NCBI GenBank assembly: GCA_905147135.1
Contig: LR990053.1
Location: 4,166,501 to 4,230,500, forward strand
DNA: 64,000 nucleotides
Reading direction: 5' to 3'
Origin: Blastobasis lacticolella
Lineage: Eukaryota; Arthropoda; Insecta; Lepidoptera; Blastobasidae
Position numbers and translations under genes: made by a program. The notes under the pieces were generated by a model, which was not told the DNA's origin, ran no database searches, and saw only the letters and a program-made list of their open reading frames with translations. Below are positions 12,189 through 24,170 of the stretch, one piece after another. How positions within the stretch are numbered: the first letter of the stretch is position 1; each line of letters begins with the position of its first letter.

Positions 12189-13344
12189 CAAAGTTTAAGT
12201 TTAAGTATCTGCTTATATGTTGTTAAGAATTTTGTGCAAGCCGCGTTTAATTGAGTTGTTATCTAATTTATTTCTTAGTCATCGGAAAAAAGGTTACGCT
12301 AATGAGATGAACTTCAACGTTACATCACAAGTTACCTGTTGTTTTATTATAAACATAATATGTATCTCATATTCGTTTTACAAAACAAAAACCCAAACCA
12401 TTTTCTTTTACACAATCACAGAATCTTTGAAGGGACATACATAAAATATCTCAACACCGTACAGGATGTATACAAAGACATATTGAATCAATTTGTATGC
12501 CCAATTCTCAGGACAGTCGGGTTATAAATCACACATCACTATGATATATTGCTACTATTTCACCAGAATAACATGAGCTGTCCCTGTGTACGGATTGCGT
12601 TTACAACGGCACCAAGAAAAGGATTCTGCGAGGTCTTCCAGGAATGGTTTTAGCGTTCTCAGATTTTACGTTTATGCCATTGATACTATGGTTGAAAAGG
12701 TATAATTCATTTGGAAATATTAGGTTTCTTTTCATCTTAATGTGTACGGTGAAATGGGTACGTAATGGAAATGAATGTATAGAAATATTGAATGATTGTT
12801 TCTGAAACGAAGGGAAGATTCTTGTCGTCTCCCAAAAGGATAAGGACTTAATGACAATGAACAGCATCACCGTATCCCATCAGGTGAGATGGTTGTTAAA
12901 TACCTGACTAGTAAATTAGTAAAACAATTGTTTGTGTTGTTAGAACATAAAATACTGACTAGGCATTTTTGGAGATCCTCAGTACAATTTATTTTACAAA
13001 CTTCAATAATGAGGACTACCGGAATAGCAGTAGAAAAATTTGATCTACAAAAGTCAATTAACGAAAGTTCCGTCATAATTCCAAAGTAACTAAAACAAAG
13101 TTGATATCCAATGATGGATTATGAAAATTCCTTTAATATTCTTGCCCCCGAAATATTCTAACTTTCGACTCTCCTATCGACTTGGGAGGAAATGAATTTC
13201 ACTTTAGTCTAATGAAAATTCTTTGATACTTTCGGATAAGCGAACGAATTTTAGTCGCTCAGGAGTTTCGGCTCACTATTCTGGAAGCGGTGAGTTATGT
13301 ACGAGTATTTAGCTTGGTATGTATCTCTACCACTCGTAGTTATT
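12189..13344. other. Non-coding, no gene recognised
   Basis: Several overlapping short frames on both strands, none with recognisable motifs. Confidence 0.55.
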
Positions 13345-13592
13345 AATTTGGAACTGTGCGGTTCCAAAGGAACTTTTTCCCACGCACACTAAGGTTGTGG
13401 AATGAACTACCTGGAGAGGTTTTCCCTGGAGAGTAGAGCATGGAGTTCTTCAAGAAAGGGGTAAACAGGTTTTTACGGGGTTGGCAACGTGTGGGTGATG
13501 CCCCTGATATTGCAATTGTCCATAGGCTGCGGTGACTGCTTACCATCAGTCAGGCCGTAAGCTTGTTTGCCACCTTAGTGGTATAAATTTTT
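13345..13592 (+). mobile_element. LINE E (Jockey/CR1-like) 3' end
   Basis: Reads LWNELPGEVFPG, stop, SMEFFKKGVNRFLRGWQRVG, the C-terminus of a Jockey/CR1-type RT, followed by the 3' end CTTGTTTGCCACCTTAGTGG and T-rich edge. One in-frame stop. Confidence 0.75.
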
Positions 13593-13684
13593 TTTATTCC
13601 AGGCTAAACTATTATTTGGTACGGAAATGTGCAAACTTGGGAATGGAACTTTTATCGAATACTAAAGTTGTGAGTAAAGTTACC

Positions 13685-13936
13685 GTGTGGTGTCCGGCGG
13701 AGTAGACCAGCACCAACCCCTTACGATAGTGGGTATCGTACGAGGCAATTAATGTTTTTGAGGCAAAATATCTAGTCTCCGTAGGCTGGAAAATGGGCAG
13801 CAGCGATTTCCATTTCCATCTTCAACCCGCCTGTTAAGCGTGGACATCATGGCAATAAATAAATAAATGACCTCCCCTTTCGTGGGAGAGGCATTAGGGT
13901 GGTTCAGTGGACTGTTATGGGCTATATTACGCCTAC
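13685..13936 (-). repeat. Repeat C copy
   Basis: Reverse of the family: GTAGGCTGGAAAATGGGCAG, GACCTCCCCTTTCGTGGGAG, TCAGTGGACTGTTATGGGCT. An AATAAATAAATGA insert lies near 13856. Confidence 0.75.
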
Positions 13937-14945
13937 ACAACGCCTACACACATACAATAAACCTACCATTAACAATTTACGTAAACGAGTACGAATGCTA
14001 TATGAACTATAATAAAAATATATTTATCTCTCGCGCCACGAAATATTTCAAATAAATTTTCTCAGAAGTTTGAACTTTTACTTCGCGTAACTTTATAATC
14101 TTTTAAATCCGGAGTTAAAGATAGATAGCGGATTCCAATTTGAATCAGGAAAATATCCAAATATAGCTAAATTATTTTAGTTATATTTATGAAGTAATTT
14201 ATAATCTGAATTACGAAATTTAAATTAGGTATGTTAGCAAAGTTTTAGCGACAAAGCACCTAACAGCTGTTCTGCGTGTAACATACACAATGAAACCTTA
14301 AGATGGAATCAAGATGAAAGCTGAATTTATCATGAAATCGCTGATAGTTATCGCTTAATGTAGTAGTTACTACAAACAAGACATTTAAAAAAAGCGTTAC
14401 AACACCAAACGTTTCTTTAACACCAAATCGGAAAGCGAAACTACAGGCGAACCGTCGCACTTCTGCTCCGGCGGAATTGAACAATCCCATTCTTGAAAAA
14501 CATCTGCTTCTGAGCGCATACCTACTGCGAAACTATTCAATTCAGTGGTTCTCAAACCTGTGACACTTTGGAGTGGAAAAGAACGCAGTGGCAAAGAGAC
14601 ATTTCAATTTTCAACCAGTGCGCACCGTCTCGGAGGTACGTAATCTATTTTCTAGTTCCACTTTTATTTCCCGGATGGCATTAAAAGTTGGACAAACCGC
14701 ACAGCGCCATCTAGCTTCTAACTACGCGGAGCTGGCTTTGCAATTTATATACAGAGCCACTCGGAAAGATAAGACAAATGGTTTAAAAAGCGATTACCTT
14801 TTGCATTTACGCTACGCCTAAATAATTAGAATAGCAACCTCAATTACAACACAAGTTACAGTGTTACAAAATGATGGAGTGATAATGAAACGTTCTTTCG
14901 AACCTTCGCGTGGTGACCAACAGAGGGTCTACGTAGTGGGGATAT
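13937..14945. other. Non-coding, no gene recognised
   Basis: Contains GCGCCATCTAG at 14704-14714, as at SINE B ends, but no other SINE B sequence. Confidence 0.55.
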
Positions 14946-15003
14946 CTGGGTTGTGCTGCCGCGCGCAAGGCACCGGGGTCCGCCTTGACCATGATATAGG
15001 ATT
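14946..15003 (-). mobile_element. SINE A tail fragment
   Basis: CACCGGGGTCCGCCTTGACC and ATGATATAGGATTT; about 58 bases from the 3' part. Confidence 0.65.
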
Positions 15004-15060
15004 TATTAGTTACATTTACTATTGAGTTACATCTCATTCATCAGTTTTTTCTGGTATTTC

Positions 15061-15230
15061 ACCATTATTCGTAATTTGACTACAATGACTCTTGTAGTTT
15101 ATCATTAAGAATGAAATTTGTATAAAATGCGTAAGCGTGTAGCTATGAACGTTAAAAAACGACGAGCTTACAGTGTATACCCACTATTCGTAATTTAACT
15201 ACATGAGTTTTGTAGTTTATCATTAAGAAT
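15061..15230 (+). repeat. Two ~50 bp direct repeats, ~121 bp period
   Basis: ATTATTCGTAATTTGACTAC and TAGTTTATCATTAAGAAT at 15063-15112 recur at 15184-15230 with few changes. Confidence 0.85.
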
Positions 15231-16087
15231 TTAAGTTAAAATAATTGCCAGCCCGGGACGAGGAATTGTTATTGTAATTAACGAAAACTTTAAGGGGCGC
15301 TGTCCGCTCAATAACAGCTGTTTTAATATCTCAGGCGCCATAATAAAGGCACTATTTGGAGCGCAAGTAATTTAGAATAAAGCTGAATATTTTATAATGC
15401 TGTTCTCCTTAATGGTTCATTAGAGGAATATTTTATAAAACAGCTATTGAGTGTTGGAGGAAGATTATTTGAAATTATAATAATTACGGTTGGCGTATAA
15501 AAGTGTTTTGTTAATTAATTTCAGGCGTAATTTCTTGTAAACAAATAATAGTCAGGTCCGCTAATAACATCCTATAGCTACTACATAACTACATTAAATG
15601 TTGTATTAAATTTATTAAATCTTATTCACCTTAGAAAGTAAAATTTTTTGGAAGTCGTCAATAACCGCATATATTTAACTTCTCAATTTATTATAAGTAG
15701 AAGTTTTGGGGAACAGATATACATACATTCTCGTACATCAATACGTGTCGGTCAAAATCATAACCCTTCTTTTAGATTCGCCGTAGTCTGGTAAAAATAG
15801 CAGTTGGCGCCTATCTCAGACAGAGCGTACTCACCTTCAAGCCCCTTCGAAGCCTTCGTTCATTGTTTTATTACTTCCAACCATTAAGTATACCTACCTA
15901 GTACCACCTAGTTACCATACTACCTAACTAGTTTTGTAAAACTCTAGTTAGTTGTGGCTAGCCCTCATGAATTTGTTGTTGTGACTTCGTTATTTTATTG
16001 AAATAAACGTAATAAAATGGTTTTTCAATCATGTTATAGTCCCGTAGCCAAACTAAAGTCACCTACATAGGCCAAAGGATTTCCAAG

Positions 16088-16186
16088 CAGTGGGCAGGGC
16101 ACATACATAGCTCGCAGAACGGATGGCCAATGGGACAATTATCCAACACTGGGCGCTTTCCCGTTGATATGATGAGTTATATGGGA
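16088..16186 (+). mobile_element. RTE-2 3' fragment, rearranged
   Basis: AGTGGGCAGGGCACATACAT and ATGGCCAATGGGACAATTAT match RTE-2 near 61430-61390 and are joined by deletion to a CGTTGATATGATGAG end. Confidence 0.6.
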
Positions 16187-16282
16187 TATTAAAACAGTTG
16201 CTACCCATAGTCATTCTAGTCAATGTCGGTTCTTGTACATTATACGGCCGTGTTGATGTTATATTCTATCCCGCTGTCCAGC

Positions 16283-16336
16283 CAAAAAAGTACTTTGTCC
16301 GTGTGGTGTCCACCACACGGACAAAGTACTTTTTTG
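16283..16336. repeat. Perfect 26 bp inverted repeat, 2-base spacer
   Basis: Left arm 16283-16308 and right arm 16311-16336 are exact reverse complements (core GTACTTTGTCCGTGTGGTG) around TC. It would form a near-perfect hairpin or cruciform. Confidence 0.95.
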
Positions 16337-17231
16337 ATGTTAAACATTTCGGAAACACATATATACAGAACGTATTAGGGAATTCGACTGTAGCGATTAT
16401 TTGCCGATTCACCAGTCGCCGACCTCGGGCGAAAAAATGGCGGGCACCATGGAAAATTCTGAGGAATAGGGTGTTTGCAATAAATAATGTTTGTAATGTG
16501 TGAATACTGGATGTTAAGTATTTATATTCTGTGTGGCGGTATGATCGCACGTCAATTTTGTGTAGCGAAAAAATAAGTAAGGTCAGTTTACGCAGCAGCA
16601 CTTTAAATTAATTTAAAAAATGATGTCCGTGCCGGCTAATGTTGTAAAGCGAATTTAGCTGCCGGCGTACACATCTTTTATTATTTCTTACGATGAAATG
16701 CAATGCCTCGTTTGCGTGCTGTTGAAGTAATAGTTCAACTGCGCATAAGGAGCGTGTTCGCGAGATTTGAACGCACCCTAACAGAGGAAACTGAAACTTT
16801 TGGGCACTTTTATAAGTATCATTTCAAATACACGTGTTCGTAAAGTGGCCATTACTATATCGATTCGTGACTCTGTGATTAAAAGCTCGCGTGTTTTTTA
16901 CATGATCGCATAAGTGCAGCAATATTGCTATGTGAACTGATGACTAGTAATTAATACGTTAATAATAATCGAACCTAATACTAATGCAAACTACCCTTGA
17001 AACTACCTTATTGCAAAATTTTCCTACAGAGAAATTCCGCTCGACAATGGCACCAAAATATTTCCCATTCTTCTTTTGTCATATAGAATTCACCATCCCG
17101 TGTGTGAATTTCTTTGCTTGGAATTCGTTCGTGTGAATTTAGGCATCAATATGGAGAAATTAATTTATTCACGGTGATTATTATGTAATGGTTGTTACCA
17201 TTCGTAGTATTGGTGTAATGAAAATAATAAT

Positions 17232-17700
17232 CATATTGCCCTGGGTCCGCGTTGACCATGATTCAGGTTTTGACAGATCTGCGGGGCTATTGGCTAACTC
17301 AGTTGACAACTGTATTTGACACTAGATAATTCTACACCACGTCATCTACGTTGAAAACTGGCAATAGCGTCTACCAAATTAGATTAGTGTCAGATTTTTT
17401 TATGTCAAATTCAGTTGTCCACTGAGATAGCCGATGGGCCCTCTGGTAGTTACAGTGGAGCGAGCGACTGCCATCTAACCTTTTAACATGAGGATCTGAT
17501 CTGACTGGATAACGGTTATACAATCAGTCACTTGGATGTGCAGGTTTCCTCTCCATGTTTTCCCTCGCCATAAGAACAGCGGTTAGAGTACAACTTATAT
17601 CTCAGTACATACCTCAGAAACAGTAATATAGCGGCACTGGGGATCGAACTCGCTACCTCATGCTTAAGAGGCCGACCAGCTAGCCATTATGATACTCCAC
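17232..17700 (-). mobile_element. SINE A copy split by a MITE
   Basis: Tail side GGGTCCGCGTTGACCATGAT to GACAGATC, then a palindromic insertion (17283-17441), then GTTACAGTGGAGCGAGCGAC through to a tRNA-like head with GGGGATCGAACTCGC near 17640. Confidence 0.85.
17283..17441. mobile_element. 159 bp palindromic MITE inside SINE A
   Basis: Left end GGGCTATTGGCTAACTCAGT and right end, reversed, GGGCCCATCGGCTATCTCAG, both continuing to ACAACTG: ~29 bp TIRs with a few changes. Inner TTTGACA/TGTCAAA pairs extend the palindrome. No coding. Confidence 0.85.
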
Positions 17701-18099
17701 TTTACTCCTCCTACTAAATTGCATTAGTCATCATCATCATCGTCCTAGTGCTTATCCCGGCCTCTGCCAGTATAGCCTCCACTTTCTTACTCATTCTTCT
17801 CCACTTCGCCCAGTCTCCTACGAAATGATTTAATATTAATAATAAAAATTATTACCTATAACAAAAGTTATTTTTAATAGCAGTAAATTCATCAAGTACG
17901 ATTTAATCAATAGATAAACGCTGATAAGATGTTAAATAAGTCTACGGTGCCAGAAGAATGTAATCTTTGTAGACGATTAATAATGGGTTAATAATTATTT
18001 CGATTGCACAATATTATGCAATTAACTAAGTGCTTAGTTTTTAAGATCGTACTTACTTTTCCATTTTGGGAAATTTTCAATAGGCTGGTTTCATACAAT

Positions 18100-18256
18100 T
18101 GAATGATCCAATTTGTTCAGATTCCCGTGGTAGCAGGTGAGATGGCAGTCGCACCATTATAATTACTTGATCTGCCAATCCTGGATCATGGTCAATGCAG
18201 ACCCCGGGCCCTCGTGAGCGAGAGGACAACCGGCACATTAACGCCAAGATTATGAG
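18100..18256 (+). mobile_element. SINE A 3' half
   Basis: AGATGGCAGTCGCACCATTA, CTGGATCATGGTCAATGCAG and CACATTAACGCCAAGATTAT. Confidence 0.82.
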
Positions 18257-18646
18257 AAGATTTAAAATATGTAACGAATATGTGGAATCTGTTGAATGAC
18301 AGCAGTTGTGTTGAATTAATATTGTGTAATATCACATTAATGCATTGTCATCCAAGTTATAGCTATATAAATTTAGCAGTGGAACAAGTTAGGCGTGCAA
18401 GATTTGACCCGAATATCCAAATATTGCAAGTTAAATAAAAACGTCAATCAATCGTTTTCAATAATATTACAATTTTACAAAAACGTTGCGGTTTGTATTT
18501 ATTTAAAAAAAAAGGTGATCTGTTAATATTTGATAAATAGATAAGTGGCAGCCAACTACCCTGCGCTTTTCAAGAATCTTTCTGCCGCGTTCATACGATA
18601 ATTCTATGAATGTGAACTAAAGTTACTTTGCTACTTCCTTCTTTAG

Positions 18647-18775
18647 CCAGGCTTTTGACCGCCATCTCATCTGATGGTTAGTATACATTCTATTATTCTT
18701 TGCCTGATGGGAAATGACAATGCGGCCAAAGACGGAGCCTGTCTAGTAACATTCTATTCACTCTAGCCTTGGAAA
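18647..18775 (-). mobile_element. LINE D 3' fragment
   Basis: Contains the LINE D 3' signature (GACCGCCATCTCATCTGATG, then CATTCTATTCACTCTAGCCT) on the plus strand, so the element is on the minus strand. An internal GCCTGATGGGAAATGACAAT block is repeated. Confidence 0.65.
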
Positions 18776-19309
18776 TAATTTATTTTGTAGTGTTCAAGAA
18801 ATACATTATATCAATGGATACTCAAAGCAAATAAACATACGGCCATTTAAACTATTTCCGCTCTAGTAATAGAACTCATTTGTTTCAAAAAAGCATAGAG
18901 AAAATATTTTTATATGCAGAACGAAAAACAAACGTTATATTCATTTATTTTTAAACTGTGTCACAACAAAAGCTCCTCTCGATTCCCGATCTTTCACAAC
19001 AAGTTGGTTTTTCAATTGCTTGGTAACGAGTAGCTATCTATCGAGTTTTTCCATGGAACAAAGCTGACAGTCCAATTACTAAGCCGGTACTCGATCTAGA
19101 CGTTTCGACTTTCTAGGATACCGTGAGAAAACTTTCTAATTACATACTATAATTTTGTGAATTTTGTTTTATGAAAATGTTAATATTAACTTTACGAATG
19201 TGAGACTTGGCCAGCGCTGCCGAAGCAAACTCCATTTCAATGAAATGAAAATGCTATGCCGCGATGTTGCATGGCTCGACCGAGTGCGCAATGAGTAAAT
19301 CCATGGTCG

Positions 19310-19372
19310 CCTTTGGCCTCCCCCGCAGATCTCCACAAAGGCCGGTCCTGTGGCTTGTTTACCAGGACGTGA
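19310..19372 (-). mobile_element. RTE-2 3' fragment
   Basis: GGCCTCCCCCGCAGATCTCC and ACAAAGGCCGGTCCTGTG match RTE-2 61240-61275 reversed. Confidence 0.7.
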
Positions 19373-19817
19373 ATACTCTAATAATAAATTATTTTAATAT
19401 ATTTTGTATTATTGCAGATTTCTGGAACACCTTTACCTACTAAAGGGTTAAATGGCGCCATTCAATTTTGAAATGTACACTAATAGTATTTTCATATTTA
19501 AAAAATACAGAACCCTTTAGCTATTGCTCGTTAGCTTATTCGTGTCACTTTGCTTTGACTATTTTTACCTTCGCCCTGGGAATGAAGCTCGAGTCGAATG
19601 CGATCCTGAATGGATATTTAAACATTGTTGCCGTTTACAGAAACCTGTCGGAGACGGAGACAGGTTAGTGATCATAACGAGACGTTTAGATATTCCGTCA
19701 TTGAAATAAGTATCAATATTTTTTATCTATGAATGAAATTTTCTTTACCTGTTAAGGCGTAGTATACGTAACGGGTTACAGTAGCCAGGGTAATCACGGG
19801 TAAAAAGTATAGGTAAT

Positions 19818-19875
19818 TTGCATCAGGTGGCCCGCTTGTCTGTTTGCCTACAGTATGATATACAAAAACCACTGT
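19818..19875 (+). mobile_element. LINE K 3' fragment
   Basis: GCATCAGGTGGCCCGCTTGT, CTGTTTGCCTACAGTATGAT, then ATACAAAAA: same terminal block as 11196-11240. Confidence 0.6.
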
Positions 19876-21722
19876 AGTGATAACGCACTTGCGGTTCGGC
19901 ATTTTGAATCCTTGGTATAATGGGTGACCTGTGACAATTACCACTTTTTATCAGGTGAGCAAACCGATCGATTTAGTCACTAAATTTAAAAAAAAACTTA
20001 ACCGCTTATCAACCTATATCTTAAAAACTAGCAGATAACGTAGGTAAAGATTTCCACTTCACTTTTAACTAAGACTTTAAATAAAACAATCGCAGTTTAT
20101 CAGCATTTGTAATCGAGATTAGGAAATCGCCACCATATTGTGTAGAAACTCTTTAAATTTTTCAAGAGTTTTCTGCATCCTCATCGATTTGTCTTTGATA
20201 ATCTTTGCCACAAAAGCAATATGACTTGTTCTTCTTCTTCTTGTTGTATATAAAACTACTTGTTTTGTCCGCGTCAGCTTTATTAACTGAACTTTATTTT
20301 TGTGGTCAAAAAGTGGCATGTGCGGAAGAAAATAGACTACTTTTAACTGAAATGGCAACCTGGGGCTTCTATCGCTATAGCTTGCCATCTACCGCCTTGC
20401 CATCTTTTACACAAATGCATGACACAACTTGCATTAAAGTAAAAATGATTCAATGCAACCAACAATGCAAATGTCATCAGCAAATAAAGCCCTTCCGGAT
20501 CGTTCACGGTCCGAATTGCACTGAACGAATCTTCAATTTCGGAAACTAAACAACTAGATGGCCTCTTGCAGACAGAAACTCACATCGCAATTCTGAACAC
20601 TTGCTCCGTTAGCGGTGCAAGCCATTATACCTCTGCTATTTGGTGGTAAACTTCAGCAGTCCTGCAGAGAAAAATTATCTCTATTCCCTTGTGTGTAAGG
20701 TCTTCGGTCGCTGCATTACAAGGTTTGTAAGTTCACCAATCTATTTCACGGGCAGGACAGCCAATTTCGTCCCCGTGTTCAGACGCCGTTTCCAGCGCCC
20801 ACTGGACATGTTTGTTGAATACTAAGCCTCTGTCGTAACGCGATTCGGTGATTTCTGTTCGTCCTATTGGAATGGGGGTTTTTATGATGATGTGTTATGG
20901 TGGTATGGTGTGATGTGTAATGATGTGGTTAGTTAGGTCGATGAAAGTGGACTTGAAAGGCTTTTGGCTAAACTATTTTGTTATGTGTATTGATGTGGTA
21001 TTTACTGGACAATATCTTAGGTACACACTTGAAATGCTTGGAGAATACGTTTTTCCATGGTCTTTTTTCCCGACCCGAAGGGTTATGTTGTTCGCGCGTT
21101 TCTTGTTTTATGTATGTTTATTACTTCGTATCTTCTAGGCTAGATTAATTTCTACAGTTAGGGTAGAATAAGTTAGATTAGTCTCAAAAATCCAAGAGTT
21201 CTTAGATAGGTGTTATAAAAAAATCAAAATGATGGATTTTGGGCGCCTTAATGTGAAGAAAAAATTTGTTTTGTTACGATACTCATTGAATGGGGTATCA
21301 TTGAATAGTGGCTTGAAGAGCTGATTTTAAAAACATATACACTTAGGATTAGTTTTGAAAGACAAATGGCATCCAAAGTAATTTTTTTGCAAAAAGTCGT
21401 TTTACGTCGATTATTAGATATAAACTAAAAAGCGAAAAAAAAAGTACCTAAAGACTCCGACTGCTATTAAAAAACTGAAAAGATTATATAAATATTAAGT
21501 AGTTATGTTCACCTATATGAAAATGGGGTACAGGCGGGCAACGCATATGGAACCGTTTTGACGTAATATGTCAGATTAGCAGAAAGCCAGAAAAGAATCA
21601 CATGTTACTCTGGCATAAATAATAGTTCAACAGCTAGGCAAGTTTTTATTATTGCCTAGGCGCACACGGACGGACAGTCTACCTAATGTAAAGTGGCTGT
21701 CGTCGTCCAATATATATGCAAC

Positions 21723-22260
21723 TCAAACTCAAACTCAAATACGTTTATTTAGTTTACCAACCTAAGGGGAGCGGCTGCGGTGCCGGCCATTGAGGTACCT
21801 GTAGACATGGCTTTTGAAAAACCCTATGTTGTAGTGCAGAGGAAAGGTTTTGGGAGGCAACTTATTCCACATCATACACGTTCGTGGTTAAAAGGCTCGT
21901 GATGCACGTACGTTAGTTGGTTGCCAGGCATCTAGATGGTGTGGACGAAATCTATTCCATCGTCTGAGGGTGCGGTGTCGGAAGAGTGACGGTGGCACCA
22001 AGATAAACAGTTCTTCGGACATTCCCCGTTGTACAGAGGCAAGATAGAGAACACACCGAGAGCCAACGTCTCTCCGAAGGCTTAAGAGATTTAGATCATC
22101 TATGAGAAGGGGATAATTGACAATACAAATAGCCCGATGTTGGATGGAATCAAGTGGATGAAGTTGGTATTAAAGTGCACCAGCCCATAGGCAGGAGCAG
22201 TACTCCATGTGGGGATAAACCTGCTCTTTTTACGCGAAGTTACTTTAAATGTATTTTTTG
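21723..22260 (-). pseudogene. LINE F reverse transcriptase C-terminus (Jockey/CR1 type)
   Basis: Minus-strand reading gives one frame with two stops: VYPHMEYCSCLWAGAL, HPLDSIQHRAICIVNYPLL, LRRDVGSRCVLYLASVQRG, then FRPHHLDAWQPTNVRASRAF, MWNKLPPKTFPLHYNIGFF and a stop at about 21760. This is the typical RT C-terminal end of Jockey/CR1-superfamily LINEs. The 3' edge has an AACTCAAACTCAAACTCAAA tract on the plus strand (a (GAGTTT)n-like tail on the minus strand). It lies 260 bases downstream of the intact SDR gene. Confidence 0.8.
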
Positions 22261-22522
22261 CAGAATAGAAATAACAGAACAAAGTTACCAATAACGCATC
22301 GTCAACATATTTAGTCTCCTAAAAGAAGCAATATCACACATGATACAAAACACAAACTCTCCTTATTAGTCCGTCAGATTAAAAGAAGAGAGTTTTATCA
22401 TTCAGAAAATAAAATATAATTGTAAAGTAGAAATATTTAATTATTATGACGTATTTACCAATATATAAAAACAAAACAACTGCATTTCATGGTCAAAACA
22501 AGATAACTTCATTATAAATTCA

Positions 22523-23407
22523 TTAAAGAGCACCAGCATCTTTCAAGAACTTCTCGAAAACTACGAACTTGCAGTAGAGGGCCAGACTAGGGTCTGTCCA
22601 TTCCTTCTCGCTTTTGTCGAACCAGAAATATTTTCCCTTGACTGATTTATCGATGTCAAGAGCCAAGTATGCTGGAGCTTTGCCTGACTCATCCTGAGTT
22701 AGCAAGCCTAGACTCTTTGTCATGTCCGTCTGTACAAAACCTGGATGTAGTGAATTCACCGAAATTCGATTCCCCACCTCGTTTTGTTGTGCCCGGGTCA
22801 AAGCACACAATGCTACCTTTGATATTCTATAAGATAACATTTCTATTTCAGGAAAGTCTTCCTTGTTGAGAGTTCCATTCTTAACAGATTCAAGGTACCA
22901 CTCCACAAAGGCATCAACATCTTCACGCGTAATGTCTTTCTTTGTCAGCCTCTGAATCCAATCTGGATTCTTGATGTTAGATATATGACCACAATCACTA
23001 GAAATATTGATGACTCTTCCGCCGTCTTTGAGAATTGGGAATAGGTATTCTTGAAGAATCAATATGCTTTGGTAGTTCACATCCAAAACGCGTTTGGCAT
23101 CTTCGTATGTTGTCTCGTAGAAATTATTCACAATCACCCCGGCGTTGTTGATAAGAATATCAAATCCTCCGTGTTTCGATTTCAGATGTTCCGCAAATTG
23201 CTTTACGCTGTCTCTATCATTGACTTCTAGTTGGTGGAATGTGGGATGTAATCCTTCCTTTTTGAGGCTCTCCACGGCTGCCTTGCCTCTGCTTACGTCT
23301 CTTGCGGTGAGATACACTACTCCAACGCCACGCTTCAGAAGTTCTTTCACGATACCATATCCAATGCCTTTGTTGGAACCGGTAACAACTGCTACTTTGT
23401 ATGACAT
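22523..23407 (-). CDS. Carbonyl reductase-like SDR, intact single-exon gene
   Basis: Predicted NADPH-dependent short-chain dehydrogenase of the carbonyl reductase 1 type, which reduces aldehydes, ketones and quinones in the cytosol. The 294-residue frame is uninterrupted and close to the usual ~275-290 residues. Visible motifs: cofactor loop TGSNKGIG (residues 9-16), NNAG (87-90), catalytic Asn111 in DVNYQS, catalytic Ser in INISSDCG (about 136-137), YRISK (Tyr193, Lys197) and HPGFVQTDM (221-229). No signal peptide or membrane segment is seen, so it is probably soluble. The start is the ATG just before the first beta strand; no upstream extension is needed. The gene has no intron. A variant polyadenylation signal (ATTAAA on the minus strand) lies at 22436-22441, about 85 bases past the stop. 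A dead paralogue lies 5 kb away in opposite orientation. The substrate cannot be read from sequence. Confidence 0.92.
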   Translation of the reverse strand: MSYKVAVVTGSNKGIGYGIVKELLKRGVGVVYLTARDVSRGKAAVESLKKEGLHPTFHQLEVNDRDSVKQFAEHLKSKHGGFDILINNAGVIVNNFYETTYEDAKRVLDVNYQSILILQEYLFPILKDGGRVINISSDCGHISNIKNPDWIQRLTKKDITREDVDAFVEWYLESVKNGTLNKEDFPEIEMLSYRISKVALCALTRAQQNEVGNRISVNSLHPGFVQTDMTKSLGLLTQDESGKAPAYLALDIDKSVKGKYFWFDKSEKEWTDPSLALYCKFVVFEKFLKDAGAL

Positions 23408-24170
23408 GTTGACTGTTAAAAGTTTCAGCTAGAACTAACCGCAGAGCACTCTTATCATTAGATGTAATTCCTTCTATTGATATAGGTTTGCCACGTATCG
23501 TTATCGATCGTTGTTATTTCCCGTTTTCATTTCATGATAAGATTTATATTTGAAGTAATGTGATATGTTATAAGAGGCGTTCGTTCTTATGCTTGTGAAT
23601 TAACTAATTTTGTAATAATTCACCATTACGATAACGAACATTTGGATAAACTATATTCACGTATTTTCTATCATCATAGGAACACCGAAATCTCAATTGT
23701 CTGCATGTCACGTGTTAAAAATTGACGAGAGAAAATAAAATATTGCACGTGGACAAAGTCGAGAGCATTCATTAGTTTAAAGACAATATTTGTAAGCATG
23801 AATGGTGATTATTTGGATGAAAGAACTAATTATCATTGTATTTACAAGTTAAAGGTTGGCTTACACTTGGTATTTCCTAAACTACCAAATGTTTTGTTTG
23901 CTTGTTTGTACCTATCTCAAAAATGACTTGCGATTGTTTGTACCTATCTCAGAAATGACGGAGTTTCGTTGATCTTCAAATCATTGATATTTTCTTTACG
24001 GATTAGGACTAGGTTATGTTTCAAAATTTTCGTCGCAGAAAGTAATTTTGCATGCCTGGTTGACTAGGTTCTCGTACGTCGATTAGAATAATTTTTTACT
24101 TTATCGACGCCTCTTAGTTTCTGTTTTCAGCTTCGATTTTTGATGCAACCTTCTTAAGTATTCTTCGATT
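23408..24170. other. 5' flank of SDR gene
   Basis: Likely promoter side of the SDR gene. No clear TATA box. TTGTTTGTACCTATCTCA occurs twice (23904 and 23934). AGCTGAAACTTTTAACAG just upstream of the ATG (minus strand) resembles the leader of the pseudogene. Confidence 0.5.

Larger units (their letters stand above)
15231..17231. other. Non-coding; hairpin and RTE-2 scrap only
   Basis: Besides 16088-16186 and 16283-16336, apparently single-copy. Frames on both strands around 16200-16600 exist because the palindrome is open both ways. Confidence 0.55.
18776..21722. other. Non-coding, no gene recognised
   Basis: Holds RTE-2 (19310) and LINE K (19818) fragments. A 114-codon frame at 20205-20549 has a hydrophobic start but is T-rich and unrecognised. 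Confidence 0.5.

Noticed and set aside
20205..20549. 114-codon frame with hydrophobic start and several Cys
   Set aside because: T-rich low-complexity start, no family recognised, no splice context; not reported as a gene.
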